Shown: positions 34,881 to 43,997, counted from the first letter of the stretch. The stretch is 64,000 nt of DNA from Brevibacterium sp. 'Marine' (GCF_012844365.1 NZ_CP051626.1:3472001-3536000), one strand, 5' to 3'. The notes: generated by a model not told the origin, from the sequence alone. Made by a program: numbers and translations.

Positions 34881-37165
34881 ATTTCCCGCGCGATGAACCG
34901 TGCGTGCAGCACCGGTTCCTGTGCTGGGTCGATGGTCGCCGGTGGCACCCACGCGGGCCGACCGTCGATGAGCATTCTGCAGTCCCACTCGGTGTAATCA
35001 AGCAGGTGGTGGTGCGCGGAACAGGCCAAGGTGAGGTTGTTGACGTCGGTCTTTCCGTTTTCGGCCCACGGGACGATATGGTGCGCTTCGCACCAGCCGG
35101 GAGGAGTGTCGCACCCGGGGAATGTGCACCCCTGGTCGCGACTGGCGAGGATCGCCAGCTGCTTCTCGGTGGCCAAGCGTCGTTCTGTCGCCAGTGCCAT
35201 CGATTTCGCTTTCTCGCCCATGAGGTGGAAGAAGACCGAACCATTCAGCCCTTCCAGAACCGCGGCGTCGATCGGGAACGGCGCTTCTACCCCGGTCACG
35301 GCTTTGCCGGTCTGGTTCGCCACATCTTCAGCCTTGGCCGTGACGACCAGCGCGTAAGCCGCTCCGGCCTTGATGCGGTTCATCTCGATGCTGCCGATGA
35401 CGCTGGAGAAGCGCTCGTAGATGCGACGGCGCACACTCGGCTGTTCAGCCGCCATGGCCACCAGAGTGCCGTCCTGTTTCACACCGGCTCCCTGCGGGAT
35501 CTCTCCATTCTCGCCGACCTGCGGAGGAGCGAAGTCGAGGGAAGGGTCGAGACAGTCCGAGCGGTCGCCGCGTAGGACTTCCGAGAAGGTGTCCACGATT
35601 TCTCGATCACGGTCAGCCCCGCTGGCTGCCGTATCGTCGCAGCCCTCATCATCTGACGGTGAGTCAGTCTTGATGCGTGAGGTCAGCAGTCCGTTGAGGA
35701 TCCCTCCGGTCTCCTCGTCGAGGCGACCTTTGAGGGTCCACGTTCCGTCCTTCGCCTGGCGCAGGTTGACAGCGAAGCTGTCCCGATCCGCCGCTTCCTT
35801 CGGTTCCTGGCCGTCGGGATCGATCCAGCCCAGAATCTCTTCGAAGAGTGCATGGATATCGCAGACACGAACAGCCTGAGCCTTTTCGACAAGAAGACTT
35901 TCGGCCTTGATCTTGTCGTCTTCGGATACGTTCACCGGCAGGTTCTTCAAGCATTTGGAGATCGTCGACGCCTGGTTTGCCGAGAGCACTCCTTCACGAA
36001 GGGCCGCTGCGAGAATCGGAAACTGCGCTTCGATCGATTCCCCGCTGATGCTGGTCCGCTTTCCCAGGCACTCGGCGAGCTGAGTGCGGCGTTGAGCCTC
36101 GTGTGCGGACAGGTTCAGGCGATGTTGGACCAGCGCCTTCGTCGTCTTCGCGCCGTAGTCACGGGGCGTGCCGACACGTTCGAACACGGAGAGCGTCACG
36201 ATCGACAGGGATTCTGTCAGACGGTTCAAGGTCTCAAGACCGTCGAGAAGAGTCACCGCGTCATCCGGCCCCATGGGGCGGGTGAAGTCGTGGAGCCCGT
36301 CGAGCAGGCCCTGCAGAGCGCAGATGCTTTCTGCGACTTCTGGGGCTGCGTGCTTCAGGTCTGACCAGCGAAATTCGTCGAGTAGGGGATGCGCGTCAGC
36401 TTCGGAGTCATAGTGTTCGGCGAGGGCCTTGTGTCGCTCCGTGCGTTCCGCCTCAGCGATACGTTCAGCTTCTTCTTGCGCTCGCTTCTTCGCCTCGTAC
36501 CGTTCAACGCGGGCGTTCCACTCCGCTCTTTCCCGCGCGAGCTCCTCGTCCTCTGCGCGAGCCTGCGGGTTCTTCCGCAGGAATTCCTCACGCTCCGCAG
36601 CTTTCTGTGCCTCGCGTTCTTCGCGCTTAACCTTCATCCACGCGCTTTGGCGTGCTTCGATCTCTTTGATGCATGCCTGAACTTCTGCCTCGGTCTCCGG
36701 CATCGTCGTCCGACTCGTCCAGAGCCCCTGACCGGCGCGGATATCGCCGCCCGGGAGAGGCGAATCATCTGCATCGCCCTCAACAGCGGCCGGTTGGCTG
36801 CCGCCTTCGACGGCCGCGACGCCTTCGACGGCCGCGACGCCTTCGACGGCTGCGACCCCTTCGACAGCCGCGACTCTTTCGACGGCCGTGCTCACTTCGG
36901 CGCCTGCCTCGCCGTCGACCAGGTTGTCCGCGATCGCGTCGAATCTGTCGGCGAGAGGGTGACCGGTCAGATCGAATCCGGCCTCAGCGAGCAGCTCCCG
37001 GTAGGTCGACCTGGAGGAGTCGCCGTCGGCAGAACAGACAGAAGAGCCAGCTGCAGTTGGAGGGAGGCCACTGGGCGGTGAACCTTGAGGGGGTGGTGCC
37101 TGCGAAGCCTTTCCTGCCTCGCGTTCGCTGTGCTCGTCGTACCTTCGGTCGGGGATGAGAGCCAT
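34859..37165 (-). CDS. DUF222/HNH-endonuclease (13E12 repeat family) protein
   Basis: A 768-residue protein. The C-terminal HNH nuclease motif (CTFPGCDTPPGWCEAHHIVP, then NLTLACSAHHHLL) is complete, with paired cysteines for a structural zinc. The middle part (about residues 260-600) is DUF222. The N-terminal third is poorly conserved: five 6-residue AAVEGV repeats (about 95-125) and a charged coiled-coil (KREEREAQKAAEREEFLRKN). These proteins are numerous in actinobacteria, belong to the 13E12 family of mycobacteria and are often linked to mobile or repetitive DNA; their target is unknown. The upstream region is unusually AT-rich. Confidence 0.88.
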   Translation of the reverse strand: MALIPDRRYDEHSEREAGKASQAPPPQGSPPSGLPPTAAGSSVCSADGDSSRSTYRELLAEAGFDLTGHPLADRFDAIADNLVDGEAGAEVSTAVERVAAVEGVAAVEGVAAVEGVAAVEGGSQPAAVEGDADDSPLPGGDIRAGQGLWTSRTTMPETEAEVQACIKEIEARQSAWMKVKREEREAQKAAEREEFLRKNPQARAEDEELARERAEWNARVERYEAKKRAQEEAERIAEAERTERHKALAEHYDSEADAHPLLDEFRWSDLKHAAPEVAESICALQGLLDGLHDFTRPMGPDDAVTLLDGLETLNRLTESLSIVTLSVFERVGTPRDYGAKTTKALVQHRLNLSAHEAQRRTQLAECLGKRTSISGESIEAQFPILAAALREGVLSANQASTISKCLKNLPVNVSEDDKIKAESLLVEKAQAVRVCDIHALFEEILGWIDPDGQEPKEAADRDSFAVNLRQAKDGTWTLKGRLDEETGGILNGLLTSRIKTDSPSDDEGCDDTAASGADRDREIVDTFSEVLRGDRSDCLDPSLDFAPPQVGENGEIPQGAGVKQDGTLVAMAAEQPSVRRRIYERFSSVIGSIEMNRIKAGAAYALVVTAKAEDVANQTGKAVTGVEAPFPIDAAVLEGLNGSVFFHLMGEKAKSMALATERRLATEKQLAILASRDQGCTFPGCDTPPGWCEAHHIVPWAENGKTDVNNLTLACSAHHHLLDYTEWDCRMLIDGRPAWVPPATIDPAQEPVLHARFIAREIGETLFG
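36803..36892 (-). repeat. five 18-bp tandem repeats in the HNH gene
   Basis: Five 18-bp units (GCCTTCGACGGCCGCGAC on the plus strand) encode consecutive VAAVEG hexapeptides. Confidence 0.85.
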
Positions 37166-37573
37166 ATTCTCGGTGTCCGTTCATCATCGTTGATGTTTTC
37201 GGCTTGCCCCTATTCTAATTCGTCAATAGAACAGAGTCCATAGTTTTGTACGATTTCTTCGAGATATTTTTCTCGAGATCCTATTTTGTACGATTTATTG
37301 TGGTCCAATGAAGATAGAAACCGATGCGCGGTGGTTGACCATGATCGCCGGCGACGGTCAGACGAGAGGTTTCTCGTAAACCGTCGACGAAGTGGACCAA
37401 GACTACTTCTCGCCACTGACGCGAGCGCGCAGAGCCAACGCCCCGCTGCAGTCAAGCGCGCAGGACCAGCGCCTCACCACAGTCACGCAGGAACTCGCAT
37501 CCCGCCGCACTCGAGCGCGCACAACCACCGCCCCACCACACCTACGAGCGCCCGCTCCGGCTCGCAGCTCCAG
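37166..37573. other. gene-free region with an AT-rich patch upstream of the HNH gene
   Basis: 408 bp without a supported gene. Bases 37205-37325 are strikingly AT-rich for this chromosome; a TAGAAT box on the minus strand at about 37218-37213 probably starts the HNH message. An 81-codon minus-strand frame (37210-37455) exists, but its codon usage and composition change halfway, so I do not call it. The part from 37400 to 37573 is GC-rich with repeated GCGCGC...CGCCCC motifs. Confidence 0.5.
37244..37296. promoter_or_regulatory. 40-bp-spaced TTTTGTACGATTT direct repeats
   Basis: The 13-mer occurs at 37244-37256 and 37284-37296, exactly 40 bp apart, flanking a CGAGA-N5-TCTCG hairpin. The even helical spacing suggests protein binding on one DNA face. 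Confidence 0.5.
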
Positions 37574-38233
37574 TCAGCTCTTCATGTGAACCCGCTGCCC
37601 CTCCGGGCCGAAGAGACTGAGATATTCGACGCCATCGTCGTCGGCTCCCCCGAACCAGTGCGGAGTCCGAGTATCGAATTCGGCGGCCTCACCTGCGCTG
37701 AGGATCATCGTCCGATCACCGAGGATGAGAGTGAGCCGACCGCGGATCACATACACCCATTCGAATCCCGGGTGGGTTTTCAGCGCACCGAGCTTCGGTG
37801 TCTGCCGCCCGTCGACGATGTGTTTGAAGGCCTGCACACCGATCGCTCCGCGACTGAGCGGCAGGATGGTCTGGTCATGGAACTTCCGCGGCGAGATGTG
37901 TATGCGCGGATCCCCGATCGGCGGGGTTCCCACAAGCTCATCGAGCGGGAGGCCGTAGACCCCAGCCAGCGGCAGCAGCAGCTCCAAGCTCGGCTTGCGC
38001 TTCCCGGATTCCAGCCGCGACAGCGTACTCGTCGACATTCCGGCCAGCTCGGCCACCTCATCGAGGGTGCGGTTCTGCTCCTGCCGCAGACTCCGCAGCC
38101 GGGCACCGACGCCGGCCAACGACTGCCTGATGGCTTCCTGCGCCTCGACCGGGGCGGCCCCGTCAGCAAGCATCCCCGACATTCGATCCGTCGAATGGGC
38201 AGCGCTCTCCGCCGACTCCCTTGATTCTCCCAT
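37574..38233 (-). CDS. XRE-cupin transcriptional regulator (second copy)
   Basis: A 219-residue regulator. The helix-turn-helix is at about 45-100 (RTLDEVAELAGMSTSTLSRL) and the cupin at about 140-215 (HPGFEWVYVIRGRLTLIL, AAEFDTRTPHWF). No ribosome site precedes the ATG; CATGCT six bases upstream could be a weak leaderless -10. It is divergent from the thioredoxin-reductase-like gene, and a cluster of ATTTGC/GCAAAT half-sites lies between them, so autoregulation and control of that gene are likely. Confidence 0.88.
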   Translation of the reverse strand: MGESRESAESAAHSTDRMSGMLADGAAPVEAQEAIRQSLAGVGARLRSLRQEQNRTLDEVAELAGMSTSTLSRLESGKRKPSLELLLPLAGVYGLPLDELVGTPPIGDPRIHISPRKFHDQTILPLSRGAIGVQAFKHIVDGRQTPKLGALKTHPGFEWVYVIRGRLTLILGDRTMILSAGEAAEFDTRTPHWFGGADDDGVEYLSLFGPEGQRVHMKS

Positions 38234-38250
38234 GCCCTCAGCATGACAGA

Positions 38251-38277
38251 ATTTGCTGTTTCTGCAAATGTATTTGC
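38251..38277. promoter_or_regulatory. operator array: ATTTGC-N7-GCAAAT-N2-ATTTGC
   Basis: Half-sites at 38251-38256, 38264-38269 and 38272-38277 alternate in orientation; the last two form a perfect palindrome with a 2-bp centre (GCAAATGTATTTGC). It begins 18 bp upstream of the XRE-cupin start. Confidence 0.7.
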
Positions 38278-38411
38278 GGATTCACACGCACAAGGAGCAC
38301 ACTCGAATCATCGCCGAGGATCCCACCGGTCCGGCACCGGCTCGCCACAAAAGCACCATCCACGTTCCGACCGCACATCCGCACATCCACTCATCCGCAC
38401 ACAGGAGAATC

Positions 38412-39497
38412 ATGACTGCCCCATCCACACCCGAGTACTCACGACCTTCCGCATCAGAAGGTTCACGTCCCTCCTCTTCAGAAGGTTCACGACCTTCCCC
38501 GTCCGAGACACTCGCATCATCCGCCGAATCCGCGCAGAACTCCTTCGATGTCGCCGTCATCGGCGGTGGCGCAGGAGGCCTCGCCGCATCCATCGCCTTG
38601 GCCCGTTCGCTGCGATCCGTCGTCGTCATCGACGCCGGCCAACTGCGCAATTCCTCGAGCCCGCACGCACACAACGTCCTCGGTCACGAAGGCATCAGAC
38701 CCCAGGATCTCGTGGCGAAAGGCCGCGCCGAGGCCGCGGAATACGGCGTCGCTTTCATCGATGCGACTGTGCAGAACGCGCGCACGATCGATTCCGACCC
38801 CAACTCCGCCGAGGCGGCTCCGCGACATCGATTCGAACTGACCACCTCGGCGGGGGTCGATGTCAGGGCCCGCCGCATCATCATCGCGACCGGTCTGAGT
38901 GACGAACTTCCGGACGTCCCGGGCCTGGCCGAGGGGTGGGGCGATACCGTCCTGCACTGCCCCTACTGCCACGGCTATGAAGTGCGCGGGCAGCGCATCG
39001 GGGTCATCGGCACGACGGCCATGTCGTACCACCAGGCGATGCTGTTCTCCCAGCTCAGCGACCGGGTCAGCTTCATCCGCCACGCCGCTCCGGCTCCCGA
39101 TTCCGAGCAGGCGGCAATGCTCGAGACGCTCGGCATCGAGTACATCGATTCCACCGTCACCGAGGTGGCCCGCACCGACTCCGACACCGTCGTTTCGCTG
39201 ACGGCTGACGAATCCGCGGACGGCGCGAACGCTCGCACCTTCGATGCGCTGGCCGTCGGTGCATATGCGCGGGCGAACGCCGAACTGTTCGCCCAGCTCG
39301 GCGGCGAGGTCGTTGCCCACCCGAGCGGGATGGGCACCTATATCCCCACGCAGATGGCCGGACAGACCGACGTGCCCGGCGTCTGGGCGGTCGGCAACAG
39401 CGCCGACGTGTCAGCGATGGTCGTGGCCAGCACCGCCAGCGGCGTGCTTGCCGGCGCGCATGTCAACGCCGACCTCATCATGGAGCGGCTCGGCTGA
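38412..39497 (+). CDS. thioredoxin-reductase-like FAD/NAD(P) disulphide oxidoreductase
   Basis: A 361-residue flavoprotein. After an N-terminal Ser/Pro/Glu repeat (SRPSASEG units encoded by 24-bp repeats), the FAD-binding GGGAGGLAASIALA and ATGLSDELPDVPG blocks are present, then the redox-active HCPYCHGYEV and the NAD(P)-binding GVIGTTAMSYHQAM. The GIDxD-type closing segment is degenerate (GVWAVGNSADV), so it is probably not the housekeeping TrxB; members of this group act on organic hydroperoxide or thiol systems. The ATG has an AGGAGA site. Divergent from the XRE-cupin gene that may control it. Confidence 0.85.
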   Translation: MTAPSTPEYSRPSASEGSRPSSSEGSRPSPSETLASSAESAQNSFDVAVIGGGAGGLAASIALARSLRSVVVIDAGQLRNSSSPHAHNVLGHEGIRPQDLVAKGRAEAAEYGVAFIDATVQNARTIDSDPNSAEAAPRHRFELTTSAGVDVRARRIIIATGLSDELPDVPGLAEGWGDTVLHCPYCHGYEVRGQRIGVIGTTAMSYHQAMLFSQLSDRVSFIRHAAPAPDSEQAAMLETLGIEYIDSTVTEVARTDSDTVVSLTADESADGANARTFDALAVGAYARANAELFAQLGGEVVAHPSGMGTYIPTQMAGQTDVPGVWAVGNSADVSAMVVASTASGVLAGAHVNADLIMERLG

Positions 39498-39586
39498 GCC
39501 GCGTACGCAAGAGCCGCTGCCGCTGCCGCTGAGCCACGTACGCAGCGGCCGCTGCCGCTGAGTGAAGCACGCAGCGGCCGTTGCCG
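39494..39586. repeat. 29/35-bp tandem repeats at the oxidoreductase 3' end
   Basis: Units start CTGAGCC at 39494 (35 bp), 39529 (29 bp) and 39558 (29 bp). The first contains the oxidoreductase stop TGA (39495-39497). They fill the gap between two convergent genes. Confidence 0.75.
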
Positions 39587-39594
39587 TCGAGCCC

Positions 39595-39990
39595 TCAGTG
39601 CGCGGCTTTGACGCACAGCACCGGAGCTGTTGCGTCGAGGATGACCTTCTGGATAGTCGACCCGAGCAGGAACTTCCCGACCGGGGTGCGCTTCCGGGTT
39701 CCGAGCACGATCAGCTCGGCCCCCACCTCGGTGGCGGTGTCGAGGATCTGCTCGGCCGGGTCGTATTCGCTGCCCGAAGTCAGCACGCGAAACTCGACGT
39801 CCGCCCGGGTCAGGTAGTCGTTGACCGACCTGAGTTCCCCCTCGCCGAGGCGGTAGGAGTCGTTGCGCTGCGCCGATCGTGACGCATTGACGACGACGAG
39901 CTCCTTCCCGTCCTTCTTCGCCTGCGCGATGCCGGCATCGAGAGCAGCATGCCCGGCGGGATTGTTGACATAACCGACGAGTACTGTCAT
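39595..39990 (-). CDS. universal stress protein (UspA family)
   Basis: A 131-residue single-domain UspA protein. The ATP-binding motif G-x2-G-x9-G-S/T is recognisable as GTRKRTPVGKFLLGSTIQKV, and the N-terminus VLVGYVNNPAGHAAL is typical. The ATG has a GAAGGTGA ribosome site. It stands alone, with tandem arrays on both sides. Confidence 0.9.
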   Translation of the reverse strand: MTVLVGYVNNPAGHAALDAGIAQAKKDGKELVVVNASRSAQRNDSYRLGEGELRSVNDYLTRADVEFRVLTSGSEYDPAEQILDTATEVGAELIVLGTRKRTPVGKFLLGSTIQKVILDATAPVLCVKAAH

Positions 39991-40169
39991 TTTTCACCTT
40001 CATTGGATTGAGCTGTACAGATCCGAGTGCGCAGGTCGGGAACCCGCCATTCAAGCATATCGAGCTATACGGACATGGCTCGGTGGGTGATCCCGAGCGC
40101 ACCGGAGCTGCGGTGCACGTCCGCACGAGACGGCAGGGCCGCCTCGGCGAGAGAACGCACTGACGCGGC

Positions 40170-40268
40170 GAAGAACGGCACCGTTCCCGGGAAGAACGAC
40201 ACCGTTCCGGGGAAGGGCGGCACCGTTCCCGGGAAGGGCGGCACCGTTCCGGGGAGGGACGGCACCGC
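40170..40268. repeat. 21-bp tandem repeats downstream of the 40287 permease
   Basis: Four 21-bp units at 40170, 40191, 40212 and 40233 (consensus GAAGGGCGGCACCGTTCCGGG) and a partial fifth to about 40268, ending 18 bp from the permease stop. Confidence 0.9.
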
Positions 40269-40286
40269 CTCGGCGAGGGGATGAGC

Positions 40287-41720
40287 TCACGTCAGCTCTT
40301 CGGGATTGCGGAATCGGGTGCTCGTGCCCTTCGTCGATCGGTTCCAGAACCAGGTCACGGCCCACAGGACGACACCGATGCCGACGAGCGCCGCGGCGAT
40401 CTGATACTGGATGAGCTCATCGAGGCGGGCCCACGGACCGACGAGGAACACGCAGGTGATGACACCGATCCACGGCAGAACCGTCGGTGCTTTGAAGTGT
40501 TCGGCATTGCCGGACTTGTCCTTGCGCAGGATGAGCACCGCAACGTTGACGACGGCGAACACGGCCAACAGCAGCAGCGAGGTGGTGCCGCCCAGGGACG
40601 CGGTCACCGTCTCGGGCAGGATCGAGGTCACGAAGAAGATGAGCGCGAAGGCGATCAGCGTCGTGAAGATGATCGACACCCACGGCGACCGGCGGCCGGC
40701 CAGGACCTTCGCGAACACGGGAGGGAGCACGTTCTGCTTGGCCATACCGTAGAGCAGTCGGCTGGCCATGAGCATATTGATCAGCGCCGAGTTCGCGACG
40801 GCGAACATCGTCATGAACGGGAAGATCGTATCGATCGGCAGGCCGGGAGCGCCTTCGCGGACGACCTCGAGAAGCGGTGTCTCGCTCTCGGTGAGCACGC
40901 CGATCGGCACGGCCGCGACGGTGACGAGGGAGACGAGGACGTAGATGATGCCGGTGATCGTCAGGCCCGAGAGCATGATCTTCGGGAAGATCCGCGGATC
41001 CTTCGTCTCCTCGACCATGTTCACCGAATCCTCGAAGCCGACCATGGAGAAGAAAGCGAGCGCAGTGGCGCCGGTGACCGCGAGGAAGACGCTCTTGTCG
41101 CCCTCGGTCTCGAAGATCATCACGCGTGAGAAGTCGGCATCGCCCGCGCCGAGGGCGAAGAACCCGACGACGATGACCAGCAGCAGACCGCTCAGTTCGA
41201 TGAGAGTGAGGACGACGTTGAACCAGACGCTCTCCCCGACTCCGCGGAGGTTGATCAGCGCGATGAGGGTGAGGAACGCCAGCGCGATCCACATCACCCC
41301 TGTGCCGGAGACGTCCCAACCGAATCCGGCCACGAGGTTCGCGGCGAAGACGTTCGACGCCGTCGATGCCGAGGTGATTCCGGAGCTGAGCACGGCGAAG
41401 GCGACGAGGAACGTCACGAAGTGGACCCCGAACGCCTTGTGCGTGTACAGCGCGGCACCCGCGGCCTGCGGGTACTTCGTCACGAGCTCCATATATGAGA
41501 ACGCGGTGATCAGCGCGATGAGGAAGGCGAGGATCACCGGCGCCCAACCGGCACCGCCGACCTGCCCTGCGACCTTGCCGGTCAGGGCATAGACGCCGGT
41601 TCCGAGGATGTCACCGACGATGAACAGAAGCAGCAGCTTCGGCCCCATGACCCGCTTGAGGGTCTCGGGCTGGTGGCCGTCACCGGGGTCGATCGTCGTC
41701 GTGGGTTCTTTGTCGCTCAC
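40287..41720 (-). CDS. APC-family amino-acid permease
   Basis: A 477-residue transporter with twelve predicted helices. The helix 1 signature is LLLLFIVGDILGTGVYALTG and the helix 6 region FFSMVGFEDSVNMVEETKDP. The group resembles YfnA/LAT-like transporters of broad specificity. GTG at 41720 is chosen because GGAGGA lies six bases upstream; the ATG at 41756 has none. A short perfect hairpin (41737-41756) sits just above it. Substrate unknown. Confidence 0.87.
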   Translation of the reverse strand: MSDKEPTTTIDPGDGHQPETLKRVMGPKLLLLFIVGDILGTGVYALTGKVAGQVGGAGWAPVILAFLIALITAFSYMELVTKYPQAAGAALYTHKAFGVHFVTFLVAFAVLSSGITSASTASNVFAANLVAGFGWDVSGTGVMWIALAFLTLIALINLRGVGESVWFNVVLTLIELSGLLLVIVVGFFALGAGDADFSRVMIFETEGDKSVFLAVTGATALAFFSMVGFEDSVNMVEETKDPRIFPKIMLSGLTITGIIYVLVSLVTVAAVPIGVLTESETPLLEVVREGAPGLPIDTIFPFMTMFAVANSALINMLMASRLLYGMAKQNVLPPVFAKVLAGRRSPWVSIIFTTLIAFALIFFVTSILPETVTASLGGTTSLLLLAVFAVVNVAVLILRKDKSGNAEHFKAPTVLPWIGVITCVFLVGPWARLDELIQYQIAAALVGIGVVLWAVTWFWNRSTKGTSTRFRNPEELT

Positions 41721-41736
41721 GATTCCTCCGTGTCCA

Positions 41737-41756
41737 ATGCGGCAGCCGTGCCGCAT
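41737..41756. terminator. 8-bp hairpin between the murein-peptide cluster and the permease
   Basis: ATGCGGCA-GCCG-TGCCGCAT. It is 70 bp past the amidotransferase stop and 17 bp above the permease GTG, so it could terminate the operon or lie in the permease leader. Confidence 0.55.
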
Positions 41757-41825
41757 ACCTGGCAGCCCTGACTGTGGTCAGAGCCTCGCCCAGTATGCCT
41801 CAGACACGAGCCTCGCATACAAGCC

Positions 41826-42527
41826 TCAGTTCCGAACCACCGTGAGAAACGCCGAGAACAGTGCCTGCGAATCCCGTTCGCTCTCCGGCCCGAGCTCCTT
41901 CGCTTCTTCCAACAGGGTATCTTTATCGAACCCCAAAGTCTGCAGTTTCTCCGCATCCCAGCGCTCGATGTTCACCCGCGTCGACTCCGGATGGAACTGC
42001 GTTCCCCACGCCTGACCGACTCGGAACGCCTGGAATTCACACGCTGCGCTCGTGGCCAGCAGGGACGCCTCCTCGGGGAGGGCGACGATGCGGTCGACGT
42101 GGCTTTCGACGAACGACGTCCGTGGCCGGATCGCGGAGAACACCGGGTCCGCGGCCGCCTCGGCGGTGGTGTCGATCTGCGTGTACCCTTTCTCCGGCGC
42201 ACCGGTCTGCGCGCGCACATCACCCCCGATGACATGGGCGATGAGCTGCCCGCCGAGGCAGATCCCGAACTGCGGCAGATCCAGCTCCAGCGCACGGCGG
42301 ACGAGTGCGGCCTCATCGGCCAACCACGGCGCACGGTCCGTCTCATCGGGCATGTACCCGCCGCCGAGCATGATGAGCCCGTCATAGGCATCGAGCTCGG
42401 CAGGCCCGGGCAGCGGTGAGACCCCGCCGATGCGCAGATCGAACTCGACGTTCTCGCTGATCATCCACCGTGTCAGCAGTCCCGGCTGGGAATCGATGTC
42501 ATTGACGATGACGAGCAGCCGCGTCAT
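41826..42527 (-). CDS. type I glutamine amidotransferase-like hydrolase
   Basis: A 233-residue class I amidotransferase-fold protein of the GMP-synthase-like stand-alone group. The nucleophile is C90 (FGICLGGQLIAH), and the histidine-glutamate pair is in GTQFHPE. No synthetase domain is attached, so it hydrolyses an amide or gamma-glutamyl bond rather than feeding ammonia. Its ATG overlaps the M19 dipeptidase stop (ATGA). In this cluster a gamma-glutamyl or amidated murein-peptide substrate is plausible but unproved. Confidence 0.82.
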   Translation of the reverse strand: MTRLLVIVNDIDSQPGLLTRWMISENVEFDLRIGGVSPLPGPAELDAYDGLIMLGGGYMPDETDRAPWLADEAALVRRALELDLPQFGICLGGQLIAHVIGGDVRAQTGAPEKGYTQIDTTAEAAADPVFSAIRPRTSFVESHVDRIVALPEEASLLATSAACEFQAFRVGQAWGTQFHPESTRVNIERWDAEKLQTLGFDKDTLLEEAKELGPESERDSQALFSAFLTVVRN

Positions 42528-43780
42528 GATTCCGCCCCCGCCGAGGCGGCCGGGCCGTTGCCTGCGGGAGCAGCGTGGTGTGCATGACCGGTGTTGCCGA
42601 CGCCGGCATCCCCCGCCGAGGCGGTCGGGCCGTTTGCCACGGACGGTGCGTCGTCTGCGGAGCCGAGGAATGCCGTGTACGCGTCCTCGTGTGCGTCGAG
42701 GACGCGCATCGCATTGTCGAAGCCGATCTTGCGCAGGTCGCTCTGCGACCATCCGCGCGAAGCGAGCTCGCCGAACAGGGTCGGGTACTGGCCGGCGTCC
42801 CCGAGTCCGGTCGGCAGCTCATCGACTCCGCAGATGTCGCCGCCGAGTCCGATGTGGTCGATGCCGATCCGCTCGCGCACGTAATCGCAGTGGTCGGCGA
42901 CCTGGGCGACGGTCACCTCGGGGGCGGTCCCCTGCTCTCCGGCGTCGACCCACTCGCGGCGGGCGTTCGAGACGAACGAGGGCACGAAGGTCATCATCGC
43001 CACTCCCCCGTTGTCGGGCACGCGGTCGAGGACGTCGTCGGGGATGTTGCGCGGGTGCGGGTTGAGACCGTACGCGCAGGAGTGGGTGAAGAGCACCGGC
43101 AGCGTGCTCTGGTCGAGCGATTGGTGCATGACGGTGGGCGCGACGTGGGAGAGGTCGAGGATCATCCCGATCCGGTTCATCTCCGCGACGACCTCGCGGC
43201 CGAAGGCGCTCAAGCCTCCATGGACCGGTTCGTCCGTGGCCGAGTCCGCCCAGGAATGAGTGGTCGACCAGGTCAGTGTCATGTAGCGGGCCCCTGCGCG
43301 AGCGTAGGACCGCAGCACGGCCAGGGACTCGTCGATCTGCTGACCGCCTTCGACGCCCATCAGGGAGGCGACCTTGCCAGCAGCGCGGGCGGCGCGGACA
43401 TCGGCGGCAGTACGCGCGAAGGCGAGTCGTTCGGGGTAGGCGGTGACGACGCGCTGGACCGCGTCGATCTGCTCCCATGTGGCCTTGATGGCATCAGGAC
43501 CGGTGATCGAGGAATGGACGTAGACGGACCAGTACTGCGCGGCCACGTGGCCGGCCGCGAGCTGATCCATCGTAGTGAACGGAGAGACGGCCGGATCGTT
43601 GAGCCCCTCGACGCTGTAGTCGCGTTCCTCGCGCAGGTACCAGGCGAGGTCGTTGTGGCCGTCGAAGACGTCGACGGCGGGGGCGGATGCTGCGGCTGCT
43701 GCCGATTCAGCGTTGGGTGCGGATTCGGTGTTGGGTGCCGATTCGGTGTTGGGTGCGGATTCGGTGGTGGGTGCGGTCAT
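42524..43780 (-). CDS. membrane dipeptidase (M19, renal dipeptidase family)
   Basis: A 418-residue zinc dipeptidase. The first metal ligands are in DGHNDLAW, the bridging glutamate in LMGVEGGQQ and a histidine in MILDLSHVAPT. Family members cleave dipeptides, including those with a C-terminal D-residue. The N-terminus holds TESAPN repeats (18-bp units, 43709-43770) and the C-terminus is an Ala/Gly/His-rich tail not seen in the family. A GGAAGGA site precedes the ATG. It is 217 bp after DUF819 and coupled to the amidotransferase. Confidence 0.9.
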   Translation of the reverse strand: MTAPTTESAPNTESAPNTESAPNAESAAAAASAPAVDVFDGHNDLAWYLREERDYSVEGLNDPAVSPFTTMDQLAAGHVAAQYWSVYVHSSITGPDAIKATWEQIDAVQRVVTAYPERLAFARTAADVRAARAAGKVASLMGVEGGQQIDESLAVLRSYARAGARYMTLTWSTTHSWADSATDEPVHGGLSAFGREVVAEMNRIGMILDLSHVAPTVMHQSLDQSTLPVLFTHSCAYGLNPHPRNIPDDVLDRVPDNGGVAMMTFVPSFVSNARREWVDAGEQGTAPEVTVAQVADHCDYVRERIGIDHIGLGGDICGVDELPTGLGDAGQYPTLFGELASRGWSQSDLRKIGFDNAMRVLDAHEDAYTAFLGSADDAPSVANGPTASAGDAGVGNTGHAHHAAPAGNGPAASAGAES

Positions 43781-43997
43781 GGTCGGGTCCTTCCGGTCGG
43801 GCGGATTGGGTCGGTGCGGGGGTGGACGGATGCAGTCCGCCGGAGCGGGCGGATGCGAGCTACCGCGGCGGGCACGTGCAAACTGTCAGGGCCGTCGAGA
43901 CGGTCGGACCGGACACGGCTTACACGGTGCGCGCCTGGAGCGGCACGCCCACGGTGGGGAGGTCGGCCGCCTCGGCGAGGTGGGTTCGATCCGTTCA

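Noticed and set aside
34859..37165. HNH gene as part of an intact mobile element or intron
   Set aside because: No inverted termini, target duplication, transposase or intron structure is visible around it; only the family association suggests mobility.
37210..37455. 81-codon minus-strand frame upstream of the HNH gene
   Set aside because: Half is Arg-rich shadow-like sequence and half lies in the AT-rich promoter patch; no ribosome site and no recognisable domain.
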